Part shown: piece after piece, positions 34,583-43,339 of the stretch
Layout: each line of letters opens with the position of its first letter
Position numbering within the stretch: position 1 is the first letter of the stretch
Source: Methanolacinia petrolearia DSM 11571
GTDB lineage: Archaea; Halobacteriota; Methanomicrobia; Methanomicrobiales; Methanomicrobiaceae
Reading direction: 5' to 3'
Assembly: GCF_000147875.1 (NCBI RefSeq)
Contig: NC_014507.1
Location: 1,364,001 to 1,428,000 of the forward strand
DNA: 64,000 bases
The notes under the pieces: generated by a model
The model's input: only the letters and a program-made list of their open reading frames with translations
Database searches by the model: none
What the model was told of the DNA's origin: nothing
Program-made: the position numbers and the translations under genes

Positions 34583-36397
34583 ATGATAAGAGTTGCAGAC
34601 TATATCGCTGAATTTTGCGTCAAAATTGGATCGCCTGATGTATTTCTTGTCTCCGGGGGGGGCATGATGCATATGCTCGACGGTCTGGCATGCAACGAAA
34701 ACATCAACGTTATCTGTGCACATAACGAGGCCGCCGCGGCGGTAATGGCCGAAGGCTACTCCCGCGTCAAGAATAATATAGGAACGCTGTTCGTAACAAC
34801 AGGACCGGGAGGGACTAATGCGGTTACCGGAGTCGTGGATGCCTGGGTGGACTCAATTCCACTACTTGTCCTTTCCGGTCAGGCGAAGCGCTCGCAGAAT
34901 GTATACAATTCCGGCAGCCCCGGGCTGCGGTCACTTGGAGGCCAGGAAGTAAATATTCTGCCGATCGTGAAATCATTTACAAAATATTCAGAAATGGTGA
35001 ATGATCCGGAAAAGATCCGGTATCATCTTGAAAAAGCGGTATATTATGCAAAAACCGGACGGCCCGGCCCGTCATGGCTTGACGTACCTCTGGATGTCCA
35101 GGCAGCCATGATCGATCCTGAAAAACTCGAGCCGTTCGTACCTGAATCATGCGATCAGGACAGATCTCTTCTTGCCGGGCAGGTAAAAGTGATAACTGAG
35201 CTCCTGAAAAATTCCCAAAGACCTGTAATAATTGCAGGGCACGGAATCCGGCTGGCCCACGCGGAAGAAGAGTTCCTCAGGGCGGTCGAAACCCTCAATA
35301 TACCTGTTGTTGCATCAAAATTAGGCCAGGACCTGATGGATTATGACAACCCGAACTATATCGGATTCGGCGGGACGAAAGGCACGCGGGCCGGCAATTT
35401 TGCAATGCAGAATGCCGATCTGGTTCTTGCGATCGGATCGCGTCTTGCCATTCCGTTTACAGGCTACGATTACGAACTCTTCGCACGCGAGGCAAAGAAG
35501 ATCGCAGTCGATATCGATCCCGTTGAATTGAATAAGAACACCATCGACCTGGATATCAAAGTTCAGGCCGATGCCAAAGAGTTCCTGGAGATTTTACTGG
35601 ATGAGCTGCAGAAGAACCCGGTTTCTGAAAAGAAGGAGTGGAGAGAGAGATGCCAATCATGGAAGTCCAGGTACCCTGTGATTACACCGGAAATTTCCTG
35701 CCATCAGAGACCTGTCTGCAGTTATAATTTATTCGACAGGCTCTCGGATCTCCTGGATAAGAACGGGATCATTATCGCGGATGCGGGTACGGTATACTGC
35801 ATTATATCGCAGGTTCATCATGTAAAAGCAGGCCAGAGAGTGATTACTCCTGCGGCCCTGGGGACGATGGGGCTGAGCCTGCCACTGGGAATTGGTGCAT
35901 ATTTTGCGAACCCGGATGCAAAGATCGTTGCTGTTACCGGCGACGGTTCGCTCCAGATGAATATCCAGGAACTCCAGACCGTTTTTCATTACAGGATTCC
36001 TCTAAAGCTGTTCGTTGTGAATAATGACGGGTACGTATCTATCCGCAACACCCAGAACAGTTATTTCAACGGAAGATTTTGCGGTTCGAATCCTGCAAGC
36101 GGGGTCTCGTGCCCCGACCTGAAAAAGATTGCATATGCATACGGGATCCCCTACGAGTCCCTGCATGATCAGGATGAACTCGATTTAAGGCTTCCCGGGA
36201 TAATCGATATGCCCGGGCCGGTTATCTGCGAAGTTTTTACCTGTCCCGATCAACAGATTCAGCCTTCGGTAAGCTCAAAGGTCCTGCCAAACGGGAACAT
36301 GGCATCCATGCCGCTGGAAGACCTGTGGCCGTTCCTCCCCCGTGACGAATTTTTACGCGAGATGATTGTAAAACCGGTAAAATATGACGACGAATGA
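34583..36397 (+). CDS. thiamine-diphosphate enzyme, acetolactate synthase-like (YerE-type candidate)
   Basis: This enzyme of about 604 residues has three domains. The catalytic Glu of ThDP enzymes is in ICAHNEAAAAVMAEGYSRV near residue 50. The C-terminal cofactor motif begins VTGDGSLQMNIQELQ and ends at the NN of FVVNNDGYVS. In a CDP-deoxyhexose operon this class includes YerE of yersiniose biosynthesis, which adds a two-carbon unit from pyruvate to a CDP-4-keto sugar. That is my preferred guess; a plain acetolactate synthase-like activity is the alternative. ATG 34583 follows AAGGAGAAGACACAC, so an upstream in-frame TTG (34565) is not needed. Confidence 0.8.
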   Translation: MIRVADYIAEFCVKIGSPDVFLVSGGGMMHMLDGLACNENINVICAHNEAAAAVMAEGYSRVKNNIGTLFVTTGPGGTNAVTGVVDAWVDSIPLLVLSGQAKRSQNVYNSGSPGLRSLGGQEVNILPIVKSFTKYSEMVNDPEKIRYHLEKAVYYAKTGRPGPSWLDVPLDVQAAMIDPEKLEPFVPESCDQDRSLLAGQVKVITELLKNSQRPVIIAGHGIRLAHAEEEFLRAVETLNIPVVASKLGQDLMDYDNPNYIGFGGTKGTRAGNFAMQNADLVLAIGSRLAIPFTGYDYELFAREAKKIAVDIDPVELNKNTIDLDIKVQADAKEFLEILLDELQKNPVSEKKEWRERCQSWKSRYPVITPEISCHQRPVCSYNLFDRLSDLLDKNGIIIADAGTVYCIISQVHHVKAGQRVITPAALGTMGLSLPLGIGAYFANPDAKIVAVTGDGSLQMNIQELQTVFHYRIPLKLFVVNNDGYVSIRNTQNSYFNGRFCGSNPASGVSCPDLKKIAYAYGIPYESLHDQDELDLRLPGIIDMPGPVICEVFTCPDQQIQPSVSSKVLPNGNMASMPLEDLWPFLPRDEFLREMIVKPVKYDDE

Positions 36398-36438
36398 TGA
36401 AGGACAAATGCAATTTTAAATTCATAGAAGGTGATTAA

Positions 36439-37206
36439 ATGATAGATCTTATTGTAAACGATCATGAAATAAAAGATATCGAACTGATAATTTTTGACAA
36501 AGACGGCACTCTTTTCGAACTATATCCATACTGGGCAACCGTTGCACGAAGGAGAGCGGAAAATATCTGCAAAATAATCCATGAAGACGATCCTTCTGCG
36601 ATTGAATGGATCGCTTCGTTAATGGGAGTCGATTACTCGGGTGCTACAATGAATCCCAAAGGCCCAATAGGGGTCTTCAACAGGGATTATATCCAGGACC
36701 TCCTATGCAGGGAGCTGAATGAAAAAGGATATTTCATCGAAATAAACGACATTGTCGATGCTTTTAAGGAAGCCGACATATATATCAGCGACGATGGAGT
36801 CCTGAAACAGTCTCTTGTTCCCGTTGCAGGGCTTGTGGAGTTTCTCAAAAGCATCAAAGGCAATTGCCGTTGTGCGATCTTCTCCTACGATCAGACGATT
36901 AACCTGAAGCATATCGTCGAATTAATGGAACTGGAAGGCTTCTTCTCTATGCTGCTTGGAGGGGACCTGCTCGAATACCCGAAACCCAGTCCCTGGGGCG
37001 CAGAAAAAATTATGAGTGAACTGGATATCTCCCGGGAAAATACAATTCTTATCGGGGATTCTGTCAACGATATAAAAAGCGGAAGAGACGCAGGGTGCCA
37101 AAAAGTGATTACCAGAAGATCCGAGATCTCCGATCTTGATGAGATTTCGAAGATTACCGATCTGACAATCAGCAATTATCAGAATATTTCTGTCAGGCAG
37201 AATTAA
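36439..37206 (+). CDS. HAD-superfamily phosphatase
   Basis: This 255-residue HAD hydrolase has the nucleophile motif IIFDKDGTLFELY near residue 16 and a middle motif CAIFSYDQTINLK. The last motifs are YPKPSPWGAEKIM and ILIGDSVNDIKSGRDAGCQK. These are the four motifs of subfamily I with a helical cap. It should remove phosphate from a small molecule, perhaps a sugar or a pathway intermediate. The ribosome site AAGGTG is 5 bases before ATG 36439. It sits inside the CDP-sugar operon after the ThDP enzyme. Confidence 0.85.
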   Translation: MIDLIVNDHEIKDIELIIFDKDGTLFELYPYWATVARRRAENICKIIHEDDPSAIEWIASLMGVDYSGATMNPKGPIGVFNRDYIQDLLCRELNEKGYFIEINDIVDAFKEADIYISDDGVLKQSLVPVAGLVEFLKSIKGNCRCAIFSYDQTINLKHIVELMELEGFFSMLLGGDLLEYPKPSPWGAEKIMSELDISRENTILIGDSVNDIKSGRDAGCQKVITRRSEISDLDEISKITDLTISNYQNISVRQN

Positions 37207-37287
37207 GGGATACTAATAAAAAAATAACCAGACAGAATTCTATGTAATAATAACCTTTATTTCAGATAGAAATGAGAGATAGTGATT

Positions 37288-38064
37288 ATGATTCTTAAAG
37301 ACCTTGAAAAGGAATTATACTCACAGCTGCTTGTCCTTCGTGACGAATATGGTTGTGAGGGAATAAAATCAGAGTTTGAAAATGAAGGGTCGGATTTTCG
37401 CGATTTAATTCTTCTTCGTTATCTTACCGCAAAGGCCGGGCTTAAATTATATATAAAAATCGGTGGGGTGGAGGCATTTACTGATCTTAAAATGGCGATA
37501 CACCTTAACGCCGACGGAATAATTATCCCTATGGTGGAATCCGAATTTGCCCTTATTAAAAGCATAAATATGGTCCGGGATCTTATCGGGGACGCTTGTA
37601 CCGACTTCGATATATTCATCAATATCGAGACGAGATCGGCGGTGGAAAACCTAAGACCGATATTATCCGTATTAAACGATTCATTTAAAGGTATCACCAT
37701 AGGAAGATCGGATCTGTCGTATTCCTACGGCAAAAAGGGTGAACAGGATTCGGACTTTACCAATGAAATCGTCGGGAATATTGTAGAAATCGCCCGTGAA
37801 TGCAATATAAATAAGATTACGGTAGGCGGCGGAATTTCCAGGAAAACATTCAACAATGAATATCTCATCAACAATATCATCCCTGAATTAACCAATATCG
37901 AGACAAGAAACGTAATCCTCTGCGCCGATTCGATCAATAAACCCGAGGCACTGATATTTGCCCTGGATTTTGAAAGAAAATACCTCAATTACAAGCTTGA
38001 AAAGAATCACCTTTTCATGAAGATGGACGAAGACAGGTTCGAGACACTGATGTCCAGAGGCTGA
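37288..38064 (+). CDS. aldolase-like TIM-barrel protein (HpcH/HpaI / citrate lyase beta family)
   Basis: This 258-residue protein shows the barrel strands of the HpcH/HpaI-type aldolases: DGIIIPMVESEFALIKSI, FINIETRSAVENLRPI and KGITIGRSDLSYSYGKKG. The Glu and Asp in these stretches are the usual metal ligands of the family. The position, between a phosphatase and a reductase in a CDP-sugar operon, suggests it makes or cleaves a carbon-carbon bond of a sugar side chain or pyruvyl donor. The enzyme family is only moderately certain. ATG 37288 is chosen over GTG 37282. Confidence 0.6.
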   Translation: MILKDLEKELYSQLLVLRDEYGCEGIKSEFENEGSDFRDLILLRYLTAKAGLKLYIKIGGVEAFTDLKMAIHLNADGIIIPMVESEFALIKSINMVRDLIGDACTDFDIFINIETRSAVENLRPILSVLNDSFKGITIGRSDLSYSYGKKGEQDSDFTNEIVGNIVEIARECNINKITVGGGISRKTFNNEYLINNIIPELTNIETRNVILCADSINKPEALIFALDFERKYLNYKLEKNHLFMKMDEDRFETLMSRG

Positions 38065-38071
38065 CCGGGAT

Positions 38072-38983
38072 ATGGGGAAAACTATTTTTATAACAGGTTC
38101 TTCAGGATTTATCGGCAAAAATCTAAGCGAACACTTTAAGGATAAATATAATATTATCGCGCCCGCCCATAAAGAACTGGATCTTCTTTCCGAAAAAGAG
38201 GTGCGTACCTTTTTCAGGGACAATGATATCGATTATGTAATTCATTGTGCAAATATCGGCGGGAATCGTAAATATTGCGGCACTTCAAATGTCGTCGGGG
38301 ACAATTTAAGGATGTTCTTCAATATCGCAGATAATTCGGGACATTTTGAAAGACTGATTCATTTCGGTTCGGGAGCCGAATATGATAAAACAAGGGATTT
38401 GAGATCAGTACGCGAGGATGAATTCGGCGAATATGTGCCCCGCGACGATTATGGCTTTTCCAAATACTGCATCTCAAAATACATCGGCGAGTATTCTAAT
38501 TTTTTCTGCCTCAGGCTGTTCGGCGTGTTCGGAAGATACGAGGATTACGAATATAAATTCATATCGAACGCAGTCGTAAAAAATCTTCTTCATATGCCGG
38601 TAACCATCAGGCAAAACGTAAATTTCAGCTGGTTATACATAAAAGATCTCTTTCCGGTCGTCGAATATTTCCTGGCAAAAGATCCTGAATTCGCATTTTA
38701 TAATGTAACGCCGCCGGAAAACCTGGATCTCGTTTCGGTTGCACGGGAGATCAATTCGGTTTCGGATTATAAGTCGGATATTATTGTCGAAAACGAGGGA
38801 ATGAACCTGGATTACAGCGGATCGAACGAACGGCTGGCCGCCGAGATTAAAAAATTAAGGTTTACTCCTTTCGATTCCGCTTTAAAGGAGTTAACAGGTT
38901 ATTATAAATCGATACTGCCCACAATTGATATGGACACTATTTTACAGGACAGTTATGCCTCCGGGTGCAGGATAAAAAAATGA
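38072..38983 (+). CDS. NAD-dependent epimerase/dehydratase-like SDR, probable CDP-sugar reductase
   Basis: This 303-residue extended SDR has the dinucleotide motif IFITGSSGFIGKNLSEHF. The catalytic Tyr-x-x-x-Lys is in DDYGFSKYCISKYIGE near residue 130, and FGSGAEYDKTRDLRS carries the Ser region. It resembles GDP-fucose synthase-like reductases. In a CDP-deoxyhexose operon it may reduce the 4-keto group in the last step, as the tyvelose, paratose or yersiniose reductases do. It begins at ATG 38072, 8 bases after the preceding stop codon. Exact stereochemistry cannot be predicted. Confidence 0.75.
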   Translation: MGKTIFITGSSGFIGKNLSEHFKDKYNIIAPAHKELDLLSEKEVRTFFRDNDIDYVIHCANIGGNRKYCGTSNVVGDNLRMFFNIADNSGHFERLIHFGSGAEYDKTRDLRSVREDEFGEYVPRDDYGFSKYCISKYIGEYSNFFCLRLFGVFGRYEDYEYKFISNAVVKNLLHMPVTIRQNVNFSWLYIKDLFPVVEYFLAKDPEFAFYNVTPPENLDLVSVAREINSVSDYKSDIIVENEGMNLDYSGSNERLAAEIKKLRFTPFDSALKELTGYYKSILPTIDMDTILQDSYASGCRIKK

Positions 38984-38999
38984 TTTTGGTGTAAATACA

Positions 39000-40307
39000 A
39001 TGGATGAAGAAGAGATACGAAATGATATTTTTAAGAAGGTTGAGTTGCTCTGCAGGTTAAGAAAAAATAGTGAAGAGTTCGTCCCCGGGAAGACCCCGGT
39101 CAATTATGCAGGCAGGGTTTACGATGAGAAAGAGATGATCTCCCTTGTCGATTCCGCACTGGATTTCTGGCTGACATCAGGGAGATATGCAGAAAAATTC
39201 GAAAAGGATCTTGCGGATTTTATCGGTGTCAAATACTGCCTGCTGACGAACTCGGGATCATCCGCGAATCTGCTGGCGATCTCTGCACTGACATCCCAAA
39301 AACTCGGTGAAGACAGATTAAAACCGGGAGACGAAGTCATCACGACTGCCTGCGGGTTCCCTACGACGTTGAACCCGATTATCCAGAATAACCTGACGCC
39401 GGTTTTTGTTGACGTGGAGCTCGGAACTTATAATATAAAAACTGAAAATCTCAAGGATGCGGTCTCCGAAAAGACAAAGGCGATCTTCGTTCCGCATACT
39501 CTGGGCAATCCCGCAGATATCTGCAAAATAAGGGAGGTCGCCGATGAATTCGATCTCTGGTTTATCGAGGATAACTGCGATGCACTGGGATCGAAATACG
39601 AAGGCAGATTTACCGGAAGCTACGGGGACATCTCGACATGCAGTTTTTACCCGGCTCATCATATAACGATGGGGGAAGGAGGGGCTGTTTTGACCGACGA
39701 TCCCCTTCTCAAAAGAATCATCGCTTCGTTTAGGGACTGGGGCCGGGACTGCTGGTGCGACCCTGGAAAAGACAACTCATGCGGGAAGCGCTTTACCCAA
39801 AAATTCGGAGATCTGCCGCAGGGATATGACCACAAATATGTTTACTCGCATGTCGGCTACAACCTCAAAGTCACCGATATGCAGGCGGCAATAGGTGTGG
39901 AGCAGATAAAAAAACTTCCTCACTTTATCGAAAGGCGGAAAGAGAATTTTGCCGAATTAAGCAGCATCTTAGCAAAATATTCCGAGTACCTGCTGCTGCC
40001 GTACCCGGCAACCAAATCAGATCCGAGCTGGTTCGGATTTCCGGTTGTCGTAAAGGATGATGCACCTTTCAAAAGGAGCGACATCGTAAGTTACCTGGAG
40101 GAGCACAAGATTGCCACACGGATGCTCTTCGGCGGCAACCTGACGAAGCAGCCGGCATATGAAGGGATAAAATACCGTTTGCCCGGATCTTTGGAGAACA
40201 CCGATACAGTAATGAACGATTTATTCTGGATCGGTGTCTACCCCGGTATCGATGAGGCAAGGTTAAACTATATAGAGAAGGTCTTTTCAGATTTTTTTTG
40301 TAAATAA
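39000..40307 (+). CDS. rfbH: CDP-4-keto-6-deoxyglucose 3-dehydratase (E1), PLP/[2Fe-2S] enzyme
   Basis: This 435-residue DegT-family protein is E1 of 3,6-dideoxyhexose biosynthesis. It removes the 3-hydroxyl of CDP-4-keto-6-deoxyglucose using pyridoxamine phosphate. The usual PLP lysine is replaced by His in SFYPAHHITMGEGG, the E1 hallmark. The [2Fe-2S] cysteines fit the known spacing C-X57-C-X1-C-X7-C exactly, from EDNCDALGS to RDCWCDPGKDNSC, counted in this sequence. The partner E3 iron-sulfur flavin reductase is not in this window, so electrons must come from elsewhere. It is the last gene of the operon. Confidence 0.94.
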   Translation: MDEEEIRNDIFKKVELLCRLRKNSEEFVPGKTPVNYAGRVYDEKEMISLVDSALDFWLTSGRYAEKFEKDLADFIGVKYCLLTNSGSSANLLAISALTSQKLGEDRLKPGDEVITTACGFPTTLNPIIQNNLTPVFVDVELGTYNIKTENLKDAVSEKTKAIFVPHTLGNPADICKIREVADEFDLWFIEDNCDALGSKYEGRFTGSYGDISTCSFYPAHHITMGEGGAVLTDDPLLKRIIASFRDWGRDCWCDPGKDNSCGKRFTQKFGDLPQGYDHKYVYSHVGYNLKVTDMQAAIGVEQIKKLPHFIERRKENFAELSSILAKYSEYLLLPYPATKSDPSWFGFPVVVKDDAPFKRSDIVSYLEEHKIATRMLFGGNLTKQPAYEGIKYRLPGSLENTDTVMNDLFWIGVYPGIDEARLNYIEKVFSDFFCK

Positions 40308-40388
40308 TTTATCCAATCATCATTTTCTATCAAATAGAGAAAAAAAGGATCAGGAATATTCAAAAATTTTTCAATTTAAAATTAATCG

Positions 40389-41318
40389 TCATTTCTCAAC
40401 TTTGACAAGACATAACAAACTATCATTGATAAAACTTTTAGTATCCTGATAATGTCTTTCAATAGAAATAACAGAGAAATTATTCAACTGGAATAAAGAA
40501 TGCAATGAAGACTCCGAAAAGAAATTAATATGTTCGTGCAGCTTTACGAATCCTAACGGGGGAATATACCTGAATTTAATTCTGAATAAAGTAGAGTATA
40601 AATCAATTGCCTTTAAAATGAATTCCGGGGAATTAGCAAGTTTATTCAAATAATTTTCAGTTTTATTCCCAAACCAGTTTTTGTATTTAAATGGTTCATA
40701 TGGTACTTCAAGGACTAAATATCCGTCAGGAGTAAGGATTTCGTGAATTTTGTTTAATATGACATGAGGATCGGAGACATGCTCAAGAACCATTGACAAT
40801 ATCACAACATCAAATGTATCATTTCCGACTGAATCAATATCGTCTACAAGAGTTACACCGGGTACGGGTGTGACTCCAGAGACTTCATATACATATCGTT
40901 CATCTGAAATATCGTCCGGAATAAATTGCCCGCGATCGCCTCCATAATCTAAAATTCGATTAAATCTTCTTTTGCCTGAAAGATTCGCGAGAATAAATTT
41001 TTTAATCTGCTCCTTTCTTTCGGCAATGACCTGTTCATTATACCCGATACCGTTATTTATTGATTCGGAATACCACGGTTCATACTTATGACGAACCTGA
41101 AAATATTCCGGACCCCTATAATCATCGTAAAGGCGCTCAACTTCATCGTCATCAAATCTTTGTTCGAAAAATCTGAATCCGCAGTTATTGCACGTGAAAA
41201 AACGGCACCCGGATGGCTTTTCTCCCAGGACATAATGCGATATAAAAGGCGATATAATGCCATAGGAATATGAAAGCGAATCTGAATTACAACAAGGGCA
41301 GATCTCAATATTATACAT
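40389..41318 (-). CDS. SAM-dependent methyltransferase with N-terminal zinc-binding motif
   Basis: This 309-residue protein starts with a zinc-ribbon-like CPCC motif and CNNCGFRFFEQ. A class I methyltransferase core follows, with RILDYGGDRGQFIPD near residue 100 and FDVVILSMVLEHVSDPHVIL near residue 155. This layout is common in O-antigen and antibiotic clusters, where the enzyme methylates a sugar or a hydroxyl of a glycan precursor. It is the first of a minus-strand group with a glycosyltransferase 28 bases to its right. The start is ATG 41318. Confidence 0.82.
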   Translation of the reverse strand: MYNIEICPCCNSDSLSYSYGIISPFISHYVLGEKPSGCRFFTCNNCGFRFFEQRFDDDEVERLYDDYRGPEYFQVRHKYEPWYSESINNGIGYNEQVIAERKEQIKKFILANLSGKRRFNRILDYGGDRGQFIPDDISDERYVYEVSGVTPVPGVTLVDDIDSVGNDTFDVVILSMVLEHVSDPHVILNKIHEILTPDGYLVLEVPYEPFKYKNWFGNKTENYLNKLANSPEFILKAIDLYSTLFRIKFRYIPPLGFVKLHEHINFFSESSLHSLFQLNNFSVISIERHYQDTKSFINDSLLCLVKVEK

Positions 41319-41346
41319 TCAAATTATCCCCCAAAATTCTTAATAA

Positions 41347-42294
41347 TCATTTTTCGTCTTCATTAAAGTTTATTCTTTCTCTTTCTATAACAAGCGGCCT
41401 TTTCATCACACGTGTCTGGATCGAACCGACATATTCGCCGATTACACCTATGAAAAACAACTGTACGGCGGAGAAGAAGAAAAGCCCAATTACAAGGGGG
41501 GCAATTCCTACATCGAAACTATACCAGTATATCAGTTTATAGACTGTATAGAAAAATGCAAAGATCAGGCTTATTATTGCCAGTGTAAATCCGATTAAAG
41601 TTGCAAGCCGTAGTGGAATTTTGGAATAGCTTGTTATTCCAAGCATAGCCATATCATAAAGGGTGTAGAAATTATTCTTTGTAATCCCTCTTTTTCTTAA
41701 GGGCTGCTGATATTCAATCTGGCATATGTCATATCCGATCTCGCTGATCAGACCTCTCATATACGGATATGGATCATCGATTAATCTTAGCTGCTCTATT
41801 ATCTTTTTGTCATACAAACCGAAGCCCGTGAAATTTTTGATCTGTTTCACATCCGACAGCTTCTCGATAAAATAATAGTATACCCTCCTGATTGAAAAGA
41901 GAAGAGCATTCTCTTCGCTTCCTTTTTTAACCCCGACAACGACCTTGCACCCTTCATTCCACTTTTCGATGAATTCGGGTATCATATCAGGAGGGTCCTG
42001 GAAGTCTGCAACAAGAGAGATCACTGCATCTCCTTTTGCCTGTATCAGGCCATGAAACGGCGACCGGATATGCCCGAAATTTCTTGCATTAACGATAATT
42101 TTTACATTTTTATCTTTTTCTGCAATTCCTTTGAGTATCGGGACGGTCCTGTCCGTAGAGGCATTGTCAATGAAGATGTGCTCGTATTCGTATTCATCGA
42201 GATCCTGGAATATTGACTTTACGGCCTCGTAGAGCAATTCCACATTTTCTTCTTCATTGTAGCATGCCGTAACAATACTGATTTTTCGACCCAT
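41347..42294 (-). CDS. GT2 polyisoprenyl-phosphate glycosyltransferase with two C-terminal membrane helices
   Basis: This 315-residue protein begins KISIVTACYNEEENVELLYE. It has the acidic motifs DNASTDRT and SLVADFQDPPDMI of DPM1/ArnC-type enzymes. The last part has two membrane helices (RLATLIGFTLAIISLIFAFF and GIAPLVIGLFFFSAVQLFFI) and ends in a basic tail. It should move a sugar from a nucleotide onto dolichyl phosphate. The GtrA-like gene nearby may be the matching flippase. It is transcribed leftward, between the GtrA-like gene and the methyltransferase gene. Confidence 0.9.
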   Translation of the reverse strand: MGRKISIVTACYNEEENVELLYEAVKSIFQDLDEYEYEHIFIDNASTDRTVPILKGIAEKDKNVKIIVNARNFGHIRSPFHGLIQAKGDAVISLVADFQDPPDMIPEFIEKWNEGCKVVVGVKKGSEENALLFSIRRVYYYFIEKLSDVKQIKNFTGFGLYDKKIIEQLRLIDDPYPYMRGLISEIGYDICQIEYQQPLRKRGITKNNFYTLYDMAMLGITSYSKIPLRLATLIGFTLAIISLIFAFFYTVYKLIYWYSFDVGIAPLVIGLFFFSAVQLFFIGVIGEYVGSIQTRVMKRPLVIERERINFNEDEK

Positions 42295-42434
42295 TTTACC
42301 TGACTCATGCGATTTCTATTTGTTTCAGCAATATGTATTTAAATTCCGGATATACCCGGATATTTAACCGGGAATTAAATAATATTTGATTTTGGTTTAC
42401 TCACATAAATTTAAGACCGGATTATATTAAATAA

Positions 42435-42878
42435 TCACTCAGGTTTCCACTTTTTGAAGCTTAAATACCTGTGCCCGAAAAAACTTATAAACGTGGTTAT
42501 CGGTATGCACAGCAATGCAGCAATCCTGGGATCAATGCCAAGTCCAGCGACAAATATCGGCATCAGGATTAGATTTTCAAGGAGGACGAACAGGTACACG
42601 AAGTTAAATTTTATAAATTCCGTAACCGGGTGATTTTTTGATGAAAAAACCCAGAATCTGTTCCAGATATAGCTGTGTGTAACGGCCAGAAAATGACCGG
42701 CAACCGTCGCAATCATATAATTCATGAAACCGACGAGAACGAAGAAAATAAGATATCCTACAACCGTATTTAAAATTCCAACCAGCAGGAATTTTGACAA
42801 CTGGGGGAATATCTGGTGTCTGTTATATATTTGAAAAATTTTCTGTATGGATTCAGAAAAAAAATCTCTTATTTTCAT
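42435..42878 (-). CDS. GtrA-family membrane protein
   Basis: This 147-residue protein has four membrane helices and the GtrA signature FLLVGILNTVVGYLIFFVLV. YIWNRFWVFSS sits between helices 2 and 3. GtrA proteins flip or assist transfer of polyisoprenyl-linked sugars, so it pairs with the GT2 downstream. The start is ATG 42878. It is 140 bases from that gene, and both are on the minus strand. Confidence 0.85.
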   Translation of the reverse strand: MKIRDFFSESIQKIFQIYNRHQIFPQLSKFLLVGILNTVVGYLIFFVLVGFMNYMIATVAGHFLAVTHSYIWNRFWVFSSKNHPVTEFIKFNFVYLFVLLENLILMPIFVAGLGIDPRIAALLCIPITTFISFFGHRYLSFKKWKPE

Positions 42879-42997
42879 ATATCTTATCCCCTGAAAATAT
42901 GAACGGGCAACACAATAAACTTATAGAGTTTTAAAATGATTCTATTAATTTATTCTGCCGGTTTCCTGATTTTTATCAAAAAATAATATTACAATGT

Positions 42998-43189
42998 TTA
43001 AATTTTCCCTTTTATTTTTATCAGCAGCCTTTTGCCGGCTTTGCCTTTTACTTTGGCCCGGAAGGACGGATAGTCATACCTGAGTATTGAAGGATTGATG
43101 TCTTTTTTTTCATAATCTCTCCACATGTGTTTCTTCCTGGTCGATGCACGATTATTCTTTTTATTCACAAGGACGACTCTCTGCTTCAT
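42998..43189 (-). CDS. small basic hypothetical protein
   Basis: This 63-residue, very basic protein (MKQRVVLVNKKNNRASTRKK) has no recognised domain. Its start is supported by GATAGGAGATGAAGCC directly upstream, a strong ribosome site. No membrane helix is present. It may be a short gene or the remains of a longer one. I list it because of the ribosome site, not the sequence. Confidence 0.4.
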   Translation of the reverse strand: MKQRVVLVNKKNNRASTRKKHMWRDYEKKDINPSILRYDYPSFRAKVKGKAGKRLLIKIKGKI

Positions 43190-43339
43190 GGCTTCATCTC
43201 CTATCTCGATCAGGAGAGAGATTATCGGTAATCTATTTAGGGTTTTGGTTCATGAATTTTTCAGCCCGGATAAAACCCGATATTAAGATAGAATATGAAT
43301 ATTTTGTGAATTTAGATTGGATTTTCAGAAAAAATTTAT

